DNA from: Gammaproteobacteria bacterium
GTDB lineage: Bacteria > Pseudomonadota > Gammaproteobacteria > Steroidobacterales > GCA-2729495
NCBI GenBank assembly: GCA_030426355.1
Contig: JAUHYQ010000005.1
Location: 1-64,000, forward strand
Direction: 5' to 3'
Length of the DNA stretch: 64,000 nt
Below, piece by piece: positions 39,893 through 50,401 of the stretch; position 1 is the stretch's first letter; each line of letters starts with the position of its first letter. Made by a program: the position numbers and the translations under genes. A model generated the notes under the pieces. The model was not told the origin of the DNA, searched no databases, and saw nothing but the letters and a program-made list of their open reading frames with translations.

Positions 39893-42106
39893 CTAGAAAC
39901 GTGTGCCGTCTAGGATATCACGCTGCAGGTCGTCTGAGGTTTTGTTGCCGAAGTTCGAAAAGCCTTTCAGGGCAAACTGCAGGGCCAATATGGATTCTGT
40001 CTCGTCGGTGCCCCTGGAGACGGTGCGCCTGCTCAACAGGCTGATTCCCCAGCAGCAGCTTTCATACTCTACGCCAAGGAACCGATCCAGCGCCAGATTA
40101 TCAGGAATGGAATAGTTATAACGACCGATGACATTCCATTGCGTTCCGATCGGGTAGCTAAAGCTAAAGTCCGTCTGCTCCAGCGAGTCTCGTGCATAAC
40201 GATAGGCGGCATTAAACGCTTTACCATCGCCTGGCCGGTACTTGAGTCGTATCGACGTGCGATCGGACGCCTTGATGTCCGTGTCGTATTGGTAGCGCAA
40301 GTCTACATTCCACTTTTTCCAGACCTTGATGCCGAGTTCGGCAATGTAATCCGTCGAATTCTGAGCGGATGGAATTTCACCTGGGAGTATTACGTCGCCA
40401 CCATCAAAGAACACGGTTTGCCCGACTGTGGCAGTGAGCAGTTCTCTACCGTCATCCGCTTGCAGCATCCGGGCGGTAACGCCCATGCTGAGCTGATTGG
40501 TGTCGGACAGACGATCCGGCCCCAGAAATCGGTTATAGCGATACAACTGAACGAGGTTAAAGTCCGGCCGTATGGTGTCAAAAACCGGTAAATCATTCTG
40601 ATTCCGGAATGGAATGTAAGCGTAAAGAACGCGCGGTTCGAGAGTAACAAGGTAACGGTCGCTATCGCCGGCAAGGCGTTCAAAGACCGCCCCGGCATCC
40701 ACGCTTGCAATAGGCGCAAGTCGTGACGGCGACCCGTCCGAAGTGGTGGTCAAGTCCTGCAGGCTGTAGGCGGTGTAATCCACGATGAGCTGCGGTTGTA
40801 TATACAGACCGCCTCGTTGCATGGGTATGGAGACCCCGGGTTGCACGTTGATACGCGCACCGGTGGTGCTGTCTTTGCGATAAAAGTAGTTCGCTTCCGA
40901 TGCAAACTGATAGTCGAGCCCCAGCCATTTGTCCCGCCAGTTGCCAACTGCCATCAGTTGCGGGAGTTGCTGATAGGGTTCATCCGGTTGAGTAACCGCT
41001 GCATCAATGGTCTGGTAACCCTGAAAGCGCCCCATTAACGACCAGATTTCGTCGTAGTATTCGAAAGTGATGCTGCGGTTCAGGTGTGTTTGGCTGCTGC
41101 TCGACTGGCGCGCGCTAAGGTCTTCGAAATATTGATTATCTGAGACGCCGACTGCTTCTGTGGTCGCGCGCCAGGATTTCGGCAATGAGGTCGTTACGTG
41201 CAGATCGTATTGCCACCGGTCTATATTGGCCTGGTCATCACTTGGCAGGTAGTCCAGCCACAGGATGGCGTTGTTCCGGCGAGTCATCAGTCGGCTTTCC
41301 GCGCCGAGCTGCAAGCCGCGTTTAGACATGTAATGCGGCTCCACGGTCATGTCGTAATTGGGCGCGATATTCCAATAGTAAGGTTGTGTGACTTCGAAGC
41401 CACGACTATCGCTGGTCCCGATGCTTGGAAACAATAACCCTGACTTGCGATCGTCAGTAATCGGATACGTGAAATAGGGCAGGTACAAAAACGGCACGCC
41501 TTTGAAGCGCAGACTGGCACGTTTGGCTGTACCTGTTCCGCTTTGTCGATCCAGCTTTATGGAATCTGCTTGCAGCATCCAGCTGTTGTTGCCAGGCGGG
41601 CAAGAGGTGTAACTGACTTTTTCCAGTCGAACGACGCCGGTTTTGGTCACGCTGACATTCTTTGCTGAGCCCCGCGCCGGCGTGTGGCCGATCAGGAAAT
41701 CCGTGTCGCCTAACTCGAGGCGCCCGTTTAGCGTGTCATAAAGCGCGCTGCTGCTGCTGAAACGACTGTCGGCATCGCTGAACTCCACCCCGTCTGCGGC
41801 ATTAAATATGCCGGTTTCGGCATCGTAGCGCCCGCTGCCAGCTTTGATCAGATTGCCCCGACTGCGAATTTCCACTGCGCCGTCAAACTCTGCGCTGCCG
41901 CCCGTCTGAATGCTGGCATTGTCGGTGGTGAGTTCGACAACGTCGTCAGGCAGAGCAACGCTGTCACCAGTCGTGGTCACCGCAACCGGGAGTGTATCGG
42001 CCCAGCAGGCAATTCCGCGGGCGGACTCTGCACGGCTGCTAATTGGCAAGCTCAGCGCCGCGAGGCTGGATAGCAGAGTCAGCAGGCTTGCAATAGTGAT
42101 GCGCAT
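39893..42106 (-). CDS. lptD: LPS assembly protein LptD
   Basis: Signal peptide, OstA-like N-domain, VPFLYLPYFTYPITDDRKSGLLFPSIG, late CC in VEYESCCWGISL. Confidence 0.96.
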   Translation of the reverse strand: MRITIASLLTLLSSLAALSLPISSRAESARGIACWADTLPVAVTTTGDSVALPDDVVELTTDNASIQTGGSAEFDGAVEIRSRGNLIKAGSGRYDAETGIFNAADGVEFSDADSRFSSSSALYDTLNGRLELGDTDFLIGHTPARGSAKNVSVTKTGVVRLEKVSYTSCPPGNNSWMLQADSIKLDRQSGTGTAKRASLRFKGVPFLYLPYFTYPITDDRKSGLLFPSIGTSDSRGFEVTQPYYWNIAPNYDMTVEPHYMSKRGLQLGAESRLMTRRNNAILWLDYLPSDDQANIDRWQYDLHVTTSLPKSWRATTEAVGVSDNQYFEDLSARQSSSSQTHLNRSITFEYYDEIWSLMGRFQGYQTIDAAVTQPDEPYQQLPQLMAVGNWRDKWLGLDYQFASEANYFYRKDSTTGARINVQPGVSIPMQRGGLYIQPQLIVDYTAYSLQDLTTTSDGSPSRLAPIASVDAGAVFERLAGDSDRYLVTLEPRVLYAYIPFRNQNDLPVFDTIRPDFNLVQLYRYNRFLGPDRLSDTNQLSMGVTARMLQADDGRELLTATVGQTVFFDGGDVILPGEIPSAQNSTDYIAELGIKVWKKWNVDLRYQYDTDIKASDRTSIRLKYRPGDGKAFNAAYRYARDSLEQTDFSFSYPIGTQWNVIGRYNYSIPDNLALDRFLGVEYESCCWGISLLSRRTVSRGTDETESILALQFALKGFSNFGNKTSDDLQRDILDGTRF

Positions 42107-42207
42107 CTCTTGAGATTATAGAGCAGTGATCCGGTTACGTCCCCAATTGTCGCGGCTCAGGTTAGTATCGGCTTGCTCGTGCAAACAATCATGAATCCGG
42201 GTTGCCA

Positions 42208-42898
42208 AATGAAAGCAATGATTCTTGCCGCAGGACGAGGGGAACGAATGCGACCCCTTACTGATGCCGTGCCGAAACCACTGATCAAAGTCGGCGGTCG
42301 CCCCTTGATCGACTACCATTTGGCCGCGCTGGCGAATGCAGGTATCCGGGATGTCGTGGTCAACGTGGCATGGCAAAAAGCTCAATTGCGGGAACATCTC
42401 GGCGACGGGAGCACTTTCGGTCTGCAATGCGATATCAGTGATGAAGGGGACGCTGCGCTGGAGACCGGCGGCGGAGTTTTTCGGGCGCTGCCAAAGCTTG
42501 GTTCCCGGCCCTTCTGGTTGGTAAACGGTGATGTCTATGCGGAATACGGGTTTGAGCAGCAAACCCTGATGGCCGGCAGGCTCGCGCACCTGCTGTTGGT
42601 GCCTAATCCGGCCCATAATCGCGCCGGCGACTTTGCCCTGACTGGCGGCGAGGTCTCGAATCAGGGCGCTGCGATGCTGACTTACAGCGGCCTGGCCATT
42701 TTGCACCCCGAATTGTTTGCCGGCTGCAAGGACGGCGTGTTTCCGCTGGCACCGCTGCTTCGCAAAGCTGCCGATGACGGCCGCGTCAGTGGCGAGTTAT
42801 TGAACGGGTACTGGTGTGACGTCGGCACACCGGAGCGGTTGGCCGCGCTAAACGATCGTTTGCAACATCACGACTCCGCGAGGCCTACGCCCAGTTGA
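42208..42898 (+). CDS. murU: N-acetylmuramate-1-phosphate uridylyltransferase-like nucleotidyltransferase
   Basis: MKAMILAAGRGERMRPLTDAVPKPLIKVGGRPLIDYHLAALANAG.. ; divergent from lptD. Confidence 0.9.
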
Positions 42899-43530
42899 GC
42901 AGATAGCTTTTTCACCAGGTCGGCACCGACCGTGTCCAGAGACGGTATGTCCGTCGGTTTTTCTATCGCTTTCAGCGCTGCGATACTGGTAACGGCCAAC
43001 CCTTTATAACCGCAGGGGTTAATGCGGCTGAAGGGTTCGAGATCGGGGTTAACATTTACTGCGATCCCGTGATAGCAGCAGTTTCTGCGGATTCTCAGGC
43101 CAATGCTGGCGATCTTCTGGTTGTCCACGTAGACGCCCGGTGCCCCTTCGCGTCCGGTAGCCCTAATGTCGTAGCCAGCGAGGGTGCCTATAACGCTGTT
43201 TTCCAGTTGGCATACCAGGTCGCGTATGCCAAGTCTCAATCGCTTCAGATCCAACAGCACATAGGCAACGAGCTGACCCGGGCCGTGGTAGGTAACCTGG
43301 CCACCGCGGTCCACCTGCACTACCGGTATGTTTCCCGGAGCGAGGACATGTCCGGGGTCGGCGTTGGTGCCCAGCGTAAATACCGGCGGGTGTTGCAGGA
43401 GCCAGATTTCATCGGCCGTGTCGTCGTCTCGTTGCAAAGTAAAGTCGAGCATCCGTTGTAGCGTTAGAGAATAATCCACGCTACCGAGCGCGCGCACCAC
43501 GATCGGTCCGGGAATAGGGTGATTGCTCAC
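42868..43530 (-). CDS. lipB: Octanoyltransferase
   Basis: DEIWLLQHPPVFTLG, VQVDRGGQVTYHGPGQLVAYVLLDL, GVYVDNQKIASIGLRI, INPCGY. Confidence 0.97.
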   Translation of the reverse strand: MSNHPIPGPIVVRALGSVDYSLTLQRMLDFTLQRDDDTADEIWLLQHPPVFTLGTNADPGHVLAPGNIPVVQVDRGGQVTYHGPGQLVAYVLLDLKRLRLGIRDLVCQLENSVIGTLAGYDIRATGREGAPGVYVDNQKIASIGLRIRRNCCYHGIAVNVNPDLEPFSRINPCGYKGLAVTSIAALKAIEKPTDIPSLDTVGADLVKKLSAQLGVGLAES

Positions 43531-43541
43531 GTGCGGCGCCG

Positions 43542-43808
43542 TCAGAAAACCATTAAGACGAGTTCGTGATCGTGCAACGCCTGATAAATGGCGTCCACCT
43601 GCGGTTTGTTTTCTGCAATGAATGTCACGGTTACTGATATAAAGTTTCCGTTTGCACTGTGCTGTTCGCGCACATCGTCTTGCGGATGAAACTCGGCAAG
43701 TATCGCGACGGTTTCTATAACGGATTGACGGAAACCTTCGCTCTTTCTGCCCAGAGCTTTAATGGGAAAGGCAACGGGAAACTCCAGTAATGTCTCGTCT
43801 TCAGCCAT
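43542..43808 (-). CDS. ybeD: DUF493/YbeD family protein
   Basis: LLEFPVAFPIKALGRKSEGF...GNFISVTVTFIAENKPQVDAIYQALHDHELVLMVF. Confidence 0.93.
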   Translation of the reverse strand: MAEDETLLEFPVAFPIKALGRKSEGFRQSVIETVAILAEFHPQDDVREQHSANGNFISVTVTFIAENKPQVDAIYQALHDHELVLMVF

Positions 43809-43824
43809 GCCTGATCAACCGGAA

Positions 43825-44976
43825 TTATTCGAACCAGAGCAGCAGTTCGTCCCACGCTGTGCTGAGCAGCCCGCCCTCCGGAATGTCCACCGCACTGTAA
43901 ACCGGAGCCGATGCGAGTGTATCGATACCGAGTTTTGCGCTGACCCTGCCGATGGAGTCGCTCGTAGTCAGTGGGGCGACAATATTCCTCGGCACCTCCA
44001 GCTCAGTCTGAACGCTATCCAGAGCACCACGTGGAACGGCTACGTAGACAGCATCATTGACGACCAGATCGGTGATGTCGCTTTCGCCTTTCCACACCCG
44101 CGCATTGCTGACCACCTCGCCTGCATCCCACAGTTTATGGCTTTCGAAAAACCGGAAGCCATAATTAAGCAGGGCCTGAGATTCGTTGGCACGAGCCGAT
44201 GGGCTTTTAGTGCCCAATACCACGGCAATCAATCGCATGTTGTCGCGTTCGGCGGATGACACCAGGCAGTAACCGGCCGACTCCGTATAGCCGGTTTTCA
44301 TACCGTCCACACTTTCATCCCGCCAGAGCAGGGCGTTGCGGTTGCCCTGGGTGATGCCGTTGTATGTGTATTGCTTTTGTGAATACCACTTGTAGTAATC
44401 GGGGAATTCACGAATCAGTGCCGAGGCAAGCTTTGCGATGTCGTTTGCCGACGTAACGTGACCGTCGGCAGGCAGGCCGGTGCTGTTGCGGTAATGAGTC
44501 CGGTCCATGCCAAGTTCGCTGGCCAGTTGATTCATTATTTCGGCAAACGTTTCTTCAGTGCCGGCGACGTGCTCAGCTAGCGCAACGCTGGCATCGTTGC
44601 CGGACTGCACTATCATGCCGGGGAGCAAATCCTTTACGGGTACGCGTGTCCCAACCTCAATAAACATGCGGGAGCCCGGCGTCCGCCAGGCTTTTTCGCT
44701 GACCAGTACTTCGTCATCAAGGCTGATTTGCCCGGCACGGATGGCGCGGAATACTGCGTAGGCTGTCATTAGTTTGGTGATGCTGGCGGGGTCGAGCGGG
44801 CTGTCAGCATTCTTGCTTGCCAGCGGTTGCCCGCTGGCGAAATCCATCAGCAGGTATGCCTGGGCGTTCAGCGCCGGTGCTGATGGCGCCGCAATCTGGG
44901 CTACTAATATTTGCGGCAGTAGCAACGTGACAGCAGCAACGGAGAGAATAAATGCACGTAATTGACGGTACTTCAT
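43825..44976 (-). CDS. dacA: D-alanyl-D-alanine carboxypeptidase (PBP5/6 family)
   Basis: PLDPASITKLMTAYAVF, QSGNDASVALAEHVAG, DGMKTGYTESAGYCLVSSA. Confidence 0.96.
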   Translation of the reverse strand: MKYRQLRAFILSVAAVTLLLPQILVAQIAAPSAPALNAQAYLLMDFASGQPLASKNADSPLDPASITKLMTAYAVFRAIRAGQISLDDEVLVSEKAWRTPGSRMFIEVGTRVPVKDLLPGMIVQSGNDASVALAEHVAGTEETFAEIMNQLASELGMDRTHYRNSTGLPADGHVTSANDIAKLASALIREFPDYYKWYSQKQYTYNGITQGNRNALLWRDESVDGMKTGYTESAGYCLVSSAERDNMRLIAVVLGTKSPSARANESQALLNYGFRFFESHKLWDAGEVVSNARVWKGESDITDLVVNDAVYVAVPRGALDSVQTELEVPRNIVAPLTTSDSIGRVSAKLGIDTLASAPVYSAVDIPEGGLLSTAWDELLLWFE

Positions 44977-45000
44977 AACCGGATCAGATCCTGATTTGTG

Positions 45001-45840
45001 TTAACGGAGGTCGGCAGGCTGCCGGGAGTGGCCGGGGTCTTCTACCACCAGTCGGGGGTTCGTGATATTCAGTGACGCGACTTGCGTGGCTACGCGATCG
45101 TAGTCGCCTATGCTGGTAAACGGGCCGATGCGCACGCGGTACATCGCCGGGGTTTCGCCGTCAGATCCATGCACGGCTACGCCCGCAATGCCTTGATTCG
45201 TCAAGTGTGTCGCCAGCGTCCGGGCATTGTTCGGTTCTCCAAAGGCGCCGACCTGCATGTACATCAATGCCCCCGGATTCGCACCGACCGGTTCCGTAAT
45301 CTTCTCGCCCGGCGGCGCAGCTGCAGCGGTAATGGCGCCTGTATACGATGTATTCAGCGCTTCGACTTCAACCTGTGCCGTGCCGGCTCCGATGATATCG
45401 AGCTCCTGAGCCGCCGCATACGACAAATCAATCAGGCGGTTCTTCACGAAAGGCCCACGATCATTAACGCGCACTATAACGGAGCGACCGTTACTCAGAT
45501 TGGTAACTTTTACGTTGGTCGGCAGCGGCAACGTCTTATGAGCTGCCGTCATGCGGTGCATATCGTAGCGCTCACCGTTGGACGTGGGGTTGCCGTGAAA
45601 CTTTTTGCCGTACCACGAAGCCACGCCGCGCTCTTTGTACCCTTCGCTGCTCGTCATGACGATGTAGCGCACCCCGAAGACTTCATAGAACGGTGGATTG
45701 CCCCGACGTGTGCGCGTCATGTCCTGATTGGCGGGCGCTTTGGATGTTGCTTGGGCAACGGGGGTTTCCCAGCGCGTTGTGCTGCAACCGCTGATTAGCA
45801 GGGCTAAGGTTATGAACAGTGTCGAGCCGGCAAACCTCAC
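45001..45840 (-). CDS. rlpA: Septal ring lytic transglycosylase RlpA (DPBB + SPOR)
   Basis: Lipobox LLISGCSTT; GVASWYGKKFHGNPTSNGERYDM, AHKTLPLPTNVKVTNLSNGRSVIVRVNDRGPF; GTG start at 45840 overlaps the mltB stop. Confidence 0.95.
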   Translation of the reverse strand: MRFAGSTLFITLALLISGCSTTRWETPVAQATSKAPANQDMTRTRRGNPPFYEVFGVRYIVMTSSEGYKERGVASWYGKKFHGNPTSNGERYDMHRMTAAHKTLPLPTNVKVTNLSNGRSVIVRVNDRGPFVKNRLIDLSYAAAQELDIIGAGTAQVEVEALNTSYTGAITAAAAPPGEKITEPVGANPGALMYMQVGAFGEPNNARTLATHLTNQGIAGVAVHGSDGETPAMYRVRIGPFTSIGDYDRVATQVASLNITNPRLVVEDPGHSRQPADLR

Positions 45841-46895
45841 AATGCATTCTCGGCCAATTCGCCGGCTGCGCGATCGGCGGCTTGCATGATTTCGTTGCCC
45901 AGCTGCCATGCCGCCAATGCGTACATCACGCTGCGGTTGTAACGGGTGATGACGTACAGGTTATGAAATCCAACCCAGTATTCATCGCCTTTTTCACCTT
46001 CGAGCCGCCAAAGTCCAGCTGCTGCGTCGCCGTCCAGCTCGGTCGCGAACAACACGCCCGCCTCACTGAGCCGGTTGACGCTGGAGCCGGGCTTCAGGTC
46101 TGTTTGCAATTCAGGTTCGGCGGCGCGCTCACTCAAAGTTGCCGTGGCCGCAACCGGCTCGCCGGCTTTCCACTTGTGAACCGCAAAGTAGTTGCCCACG
46201 CTCGCCAGTACGTCATCCCAGTTGCCGATCAAGTCGCGTTGTCCGTCACCGTCACCGTCTACCGCATAGGCGCGATAACTGCTGGGAATAAACTGCGGCG
46301 GCCCCATTGCGCCGGCGTAAGAGCCCACCAGGGAATCGAGTTCCAGCCCTTCCTCGCGTGCCAGCAAGAAAGCCTGTTGGAATTCCGAGCGGAAGAATTT
46401 TGCGCGCGGCGGATAATCAAAACCCAGCGTAGCCAGTGCATCAATTACGCGGTGGCTTCCTGTAATTCGCCCGAAAAAACTTTCCACGCCGACAATCCCC
46501 AGAATCATTTCCGGAGGTACGCCGGTTTCTGCTTCGATTAATTCAAGCCGTTCCCGATGTTGAGCGTAGAACTCTACCCCTGCATCGATACGTTTGGGCG
46601 TAAGAAAGATTGCCCGGTATTCATGCCAGGGTTTGACGCGTTCTGCCGGGCGGCTCATCGCATCCAGAATGCTTTGCTGTGTCTTGCTGTCCGCCAGTAC
46701 ACTGCTGACATACTCGCGATCCAGCCCATGTTCCTCAACCATCTGCGCAACAAAACTTTGCACGTCATCGCGTTGCAGGTCGAGAGCGGCAGCGGGGGTG
46801 GTGAGGCCTGTAAGTGACAGCGTCATCGTCACGGCAAGGGGTGTAATTGTCTGCAAAGCCGACATCGGCCTCGCGGTAAAGGAAATCCGTTTCAT
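45837..46895 (-). CDS. mltB: Lytic murein transglycosylase B
   Basis: ILGIVGVESFFGRITGSHRVIDALATLGFDYPPRAKFFRSEFQQAFLL, SYAGAMGPPQFIPSSYRAYAVDGDGDG. Confidence 0.96.
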   Translation of the reverse strand: MKRISFTARPMSALQTITPLAVTMTLSLTGLTTPAAALDLQRDDVQSFVAQMVEEHGLDREYVSSVLADSKTQQSILDAMSRPAERVKPWHEYRAIFLTPKRIDAGVEFYAQHRERLELIEAETGVPPEMILGIVGVESFFGRITGSHRVIDALATLGFDYPPRAKFFRSEFQQAFLLAREEGLELDSLVGSYAGAMGPPQFIPSSYRAYAVDGDGDGQRDLIGNWDDVLASVGNYFAVHKWKAGEPVAATATLSERAAEPELQTDLKPGSSVNRLSEAGVLFATELDGDAAAGLWRLEGEKGDEYWVGFHNLYVITRYNRSVMYALAAWQLGNEIMQAADRAAGELAENAL

Positions 46896-48016
46896 CTTGG
46901 CAGCAGCTTCCGGTGCGTCTGAATGGACATCAGAATACCGAAACCAGCCAACAGGGTCACCATTGATGTGCCGCCGGCGCTGACCAGTGGCAGCGGCACA
47001 CCCACGACCGGGACCAGACCGGTAACCATGGCCGTGTTGACGAATATGTAGAAAAAGAAGGTAAAGCTGATCGCGCCTGCCAGCAGTCGCGAGAAGGTGT
47101 CTTGCGCTGCAGCAGCGATATAGAAGCCCCGCGCCACAATCATCAGGTACAGCAGCAACAGAATCGATACGCCGAAAAAGCCAAATTCTTCGCCGATCAC
47201 GGCAAAAATGAAATCGGTGGAGCGTTCCGGAAGGAATTCGAGTTGTCCCTGGCTGCCGTTAAGCCAGCCCTTGCCGAATCCCCCGCCGGAGCCGATCGCA
47301 ATTTTCGATTGAATAATGTGATATCCCGCGCCCAGTGGATCCTGCTCCGGGTCCAGCAAGGTCAGGACACGCTGCTTTTGGTAGGGGCGCATGAAATACC
47401 AGAGCAGCGGCATGGCAGCCAGTGTCAGTGCGCCGGAGAAAAATACAAAACGCAGACTGATGCCGGCCAGAAAAATGACCGTTGCGCCGGTCAGACCGAT
47501 CAAAATGGCCGTTCCCAGGTCGGGCTGCAGCGCGATCATGCCCACGGGCAGAGCAATCAAGGTGAGCAGCCCACCGATCATCAGCAGTGAAGGCGGCAAG
47601 GCACGGTCGTGCAACAGCCACGCAAGCATGGCCGGCACGGCCAGCTTCATCAGTTCAGAAGGCTGAAATCGCACACCGATATCGAGCCAGCGCTGCGCAC
47701 CGCCGCCTATCTCGCCCCTCACCAGCACCAGCGCCAGCATGACCAGACCCGTCGCAAACAGCCAGGGGGAGGCGCGGCGCAGCCAGACCGGCTCCACCTG
47801 CGCAACAGCGAGCATTATCAGGGCGGCCACACCAATTTTTGCGGCCTGGCCCCACAGCGGATCGAGGCGGCCGCCGGTGGCGCTATACAACACGAAAGCG
47901 CCAAGAACCAGCACCGTGCCAATGCCAGCCAATAGAGGCGGGTCAACGTGCATGCGTTGCAATAAGCGGCTAAAAAAGCTGTGTTGCCCCGCGCCGGTGT
48001 CGGTAGCGCGCGCCAC
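46892..48016 (-). CDS. rodA: Rod-shape peptidoglycan glycosyltransferase RodA
   Basis: FQPSELMKLAVPAMLAWLL, LQPDLGTAILIGLTG, PLPLVSAGGTSMVTLLAGFGILMS. Confidence 0.97.
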   Translation of the reverse strand: MARATDTGAGQHSFFSRLLQRMHVDPPLLAGIGTVLVLGAFVLYSATGGRLDPLWGQAAKIGVAALIMLAVAQVEPVWLRRASPWLFATGLVMLALVLVRGEIGGGAQRWLDIGVRFQPSELMKLAVPAMLAWLLHDRALPPSLLMIGGLLTLIALPVGMIALQPDLGTAILIGLTGATVIFLAGISLRFVFFSGALTLAAMPLLWYFMRPYQKQRVLTLLDPEQDPLGAGYHIIQSKIAIGSGGGFGKGWLNGSQGQLEFLPERSTDFIFAVIGEEFGFFGVSILLLLYLMIVARGFYIAAAAQDTFSRLLAGAISFTFFFYIFVNTAMVTGLVPVVGVPLPLVSAGGTSMVTLLAGFGILMSIQTHRKLLPR

Positions 48017-49878
48017 TACAGAGCCACCTTGTTTAAATAGGCATCAATAACCTGCCGCGCGACCGGGCCGGCCACGCCGCTGCCACTGCCGCCGTTCTCG
48101 ACAATGACGGCAACCGCGATGCGCGGGTCATCGACGGGGGCGAAGGCGACAAACAGCGCATGGTCGCGCATGCGCTCCGCCAGTTCCTCGGCGTTATATT
48201 TCTCATCCTGGGCGACCGAAACCACCTGAGCCGTGCCGCTTTTCCCGGCCAGACGCCATTTAGAGTTAACACCGAGTGCGCGTGCCGTGCCTTTCGGGTC
48301 GTAGATCACCGCTTCCATAGCACCGATGATCTGATCCCAGCGCTCCGGCGTGGTCACACGCACCGGCGGCAAATTGCGCGGTTGGCGCACGGCCACGGCT
48401 CCCGACACCGGGTCGCGCATGCCCCTTACCAGCGACGGCCGATAGCGTATGCCGCGCATAGCAATCGTGGCCGTGGCGTGCGCCAGCTGCAGCGGGGTCG
48501 TTAGCATAAAACCCTGCCCGATTCCTGCGATGACCGTTTCACCCGGATACCAGATCTGATCTTCCGGATCCGCGAAATTGCGGCGCTTCCATGAGCGGGT
48601 CGGCACCAGTCCGCCACTTTCGGGGCCGATGTCCAGCCCGGTGGTCTCGCCCAGTCCGAACTCCTGCAAGGTGACGGCCATGGCATCAATGCCGATTTCG
48701 TTGGCGAGGTCATAAAAATAGGTGTCGCAGGATTGCGCCACGGCATCACGAAGGTTTACCAGGCCGTGCCCTTCGGGCTTCCAGTCGCGGTATCTATGTG
48801 TGCTGCCCGGGAGACTGAAATGGCCGCGGCAGAATATCTGCTGGTTTGCGCTGACTGCATTTTGCTCAAGGCCAGCCAACGCGATAATGGGCTTTATTGT
48901 TGATCCGGGCGGGTACTTGCCGCGCAACGCGCGGTTAAACAGCGGTTGATCGACGTCAGTTTGCAACGCATTAAATTCTGTGCGGCTCAGGCCGGCCGTA
49001 AAGCTGTTGGGGTCGAAGTTCGGCGTGCTGGCCAGCACCAGCACTTCGCCATTGCGCGGATCAATAGCGGCCACGGCGCCTCGTCTGCTGCCCAATGCCT
49101 TTTCGGCTGCGATCTGTGTATCGATATCCAGGCTAAGAAGCAGGTCACGGCCGGGCACTGACAATTGCGTATCCAATACCTGCATAACCCGGCCATGCAC
49201 ATTGACCAGAACGTCCTGATGCCCGACCGTGCCGTGCAATTCGTTTTCGTAGGCTCTTTCCGTGGCCACTTTGCCAATGTACGAGGTGCCTGCGTAGGCG
49301 GCCGGGTCGAGTTTGTCCTGATCGGTGGCACTGATGCCACCGACGTAGCCCAGTGCATGTGCGGCAACCGTTCCGAACGGGTAAGTACGTGCCAGCCGTG
49401 CCCGAATTTCCACGCCTGGAAAATAGGGTCGCAGCACGGCAAAACGCGCCACGTCTTCGTCAGTCATTTTTTGTCGAATGGGTATGCTGTCGAAACGTCT
49501 GCGACTATTAATGAGTCCGCGCACCCGGTCTATATTTTCTTGCTCGAGCAGGCCGCTGGCGCTGAGGCGTTCCAGTGTGTCGTCTAAATCCGGCACCTGC
49601 TCCGGCGTGATCTCAAGCTGATAGCTTGGGGTATTTTCAACCAGCAGTTTTTGGTTGCGGTCAAAAATCAGCCCACGCGTTGGCGGCAAGGGCTGTACGC
49701 GTATGCGGTTGCCCTGAGACTGTGCGGCATAGTAGTCGGCGTTGACCAGTTGGAGGTTCGCCAGACGCACAACCACGATGCCCATCATGATCAGTGCCAG
49801 AAACGCACAGATAAGAATGCGGTTGTTAAACAACTGCTTTTCGCGCCAGTGATCCTTGATCTGATTCGCGTGTTTCAT
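48016..49878 (-). CDS. mrdA: Penicillin-binding protein 2
   Basis: RGLIFDRNQKLLVENTPSYQLEI, YPPGSTIKPIIALAGLE, AQSCDTYFYDLA, LAGKSGTAQVVS. Confidence 0.97.
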   Translation of the reverse strand: MKHANQIKDHWREKQLFNNRILICAFLALIMMGIVVVRLANLQLVNADYYAAQSQGNRIRVQPLPPTRGLIFDRNQKLLVENTPSYQLEITPEQVPDLDDTLERLSASGLLEQENIDRVRGLINSRRRFDSIPIRQKMTDEDVARFAVLRPYFPGVEIRARLARTYPFGTVAAHALGYVGGISATDQDKLDPAAYAGTSYIGKVATERAYENELHGTVGHQDVLVNVHGRVMQVLDTQLSVPGRDLLLSLDIDTQIAAEKALGSRRGAVAAIDPRNGEVLVLASTPNFDPNSFTAGLSRTEFNALQTDVDQPLFNRALRGKYPPGSTIKPIIALAGLEQNAVSANQQIFCRGHFSLPGSTHRYRDWKPEGHGLVNLRDAVAQSCDTYFYDLANEIGIDAMAVTLQEFGLGETTGLDIGPESGGLVPTRSWKRRNFADPEDQIWYPGETVIAGIGQGFMLTTPLQLAHATATIAMRGIRYRPSLVRGMRDPVSGAVAVRQPRNLPPVRVTTPERWDQIIGAMEAVIYDPKGTARALGVNSKWRLAGKSGTAQVVSVAQDEKYNAEELAERMRDHALFVAFAPVDDPRIAVAVIVENGGSGSGVAGPVARQVIDAYLNKVAL

Positions 49879-49906
49879 AAGCTGTATTTATAGATTCCCG
49901 GGCGCG

Positions 49907-50401
49907 CTAAAAGTTGCTGGTGCGCATTTCGCTTTGCATGCGTACCCGGTCGAGCAGGGCCATTACCGGTTGCCACAGCAGCGTGCCGCAAAGCACAGCA
50001 GGCCAGCGATTCAGGCCTGAAAGCCCGTACCCGGCTATACCTTCGACCACGAATAACAGAGCCGCAGCGAGCGTCAGCAGGGCGAGCACCGTCATGGTCA
50101 TCTGCCACAACGGGAAAATTCTGATCTGCAAATGAAAGCGCACCGATATGTAAGTGACCGCACACAAGGCCAGGGCGTTCTGTCCTAGTAGCTGTCCGTG
50201 CAAAATATCCAGCACAATCCCCAGCGCAAACGCAGTGAACAGGCCAAAGCGCTCGGGCCACATCATCGTCCAGTAAATCAAAACCATGGCGGGCAGTGGG
50301 GGGCGAAAGGCCTGTACCGCATCTGGCAACGGCATGATTTCGATGGCTATGGCGGCGAGAAAGGTTACCAGAACCGGCCAGGTGCGGGTGGGCCGCGCCA
50401 T
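49907..50401 (-). CDS. mreD: Rod shape-determining protein MreD
   Basis: Position after mreC; hydrophobic, PPLPAMVLIYWTMMWPERFGLFTAFALGIVLDILHGQLLGQNAL. Confidence 0.94.
   Translation of the reverse strand: MARPTRTWPVLVTFLAAIAIEIMPLPDAVQAFRPPLPAMVLIYWTMMWPERFGLFTAFALGIVLDILHGQLLGQNALALCAVTYISVRFHLQIRIFPLWQMTMTVLALLTLAAALLFVVEGIAGYGLSGLNRWPAVLCGTLLWQPVMALLDRVRMQSEMRTSNF

Noticed and set aside
49875-50261. 128-aa ORF overlapping mreD
   Set aside because: Alternative frame within mreD; no MreD-like features and Arg-rich translation.
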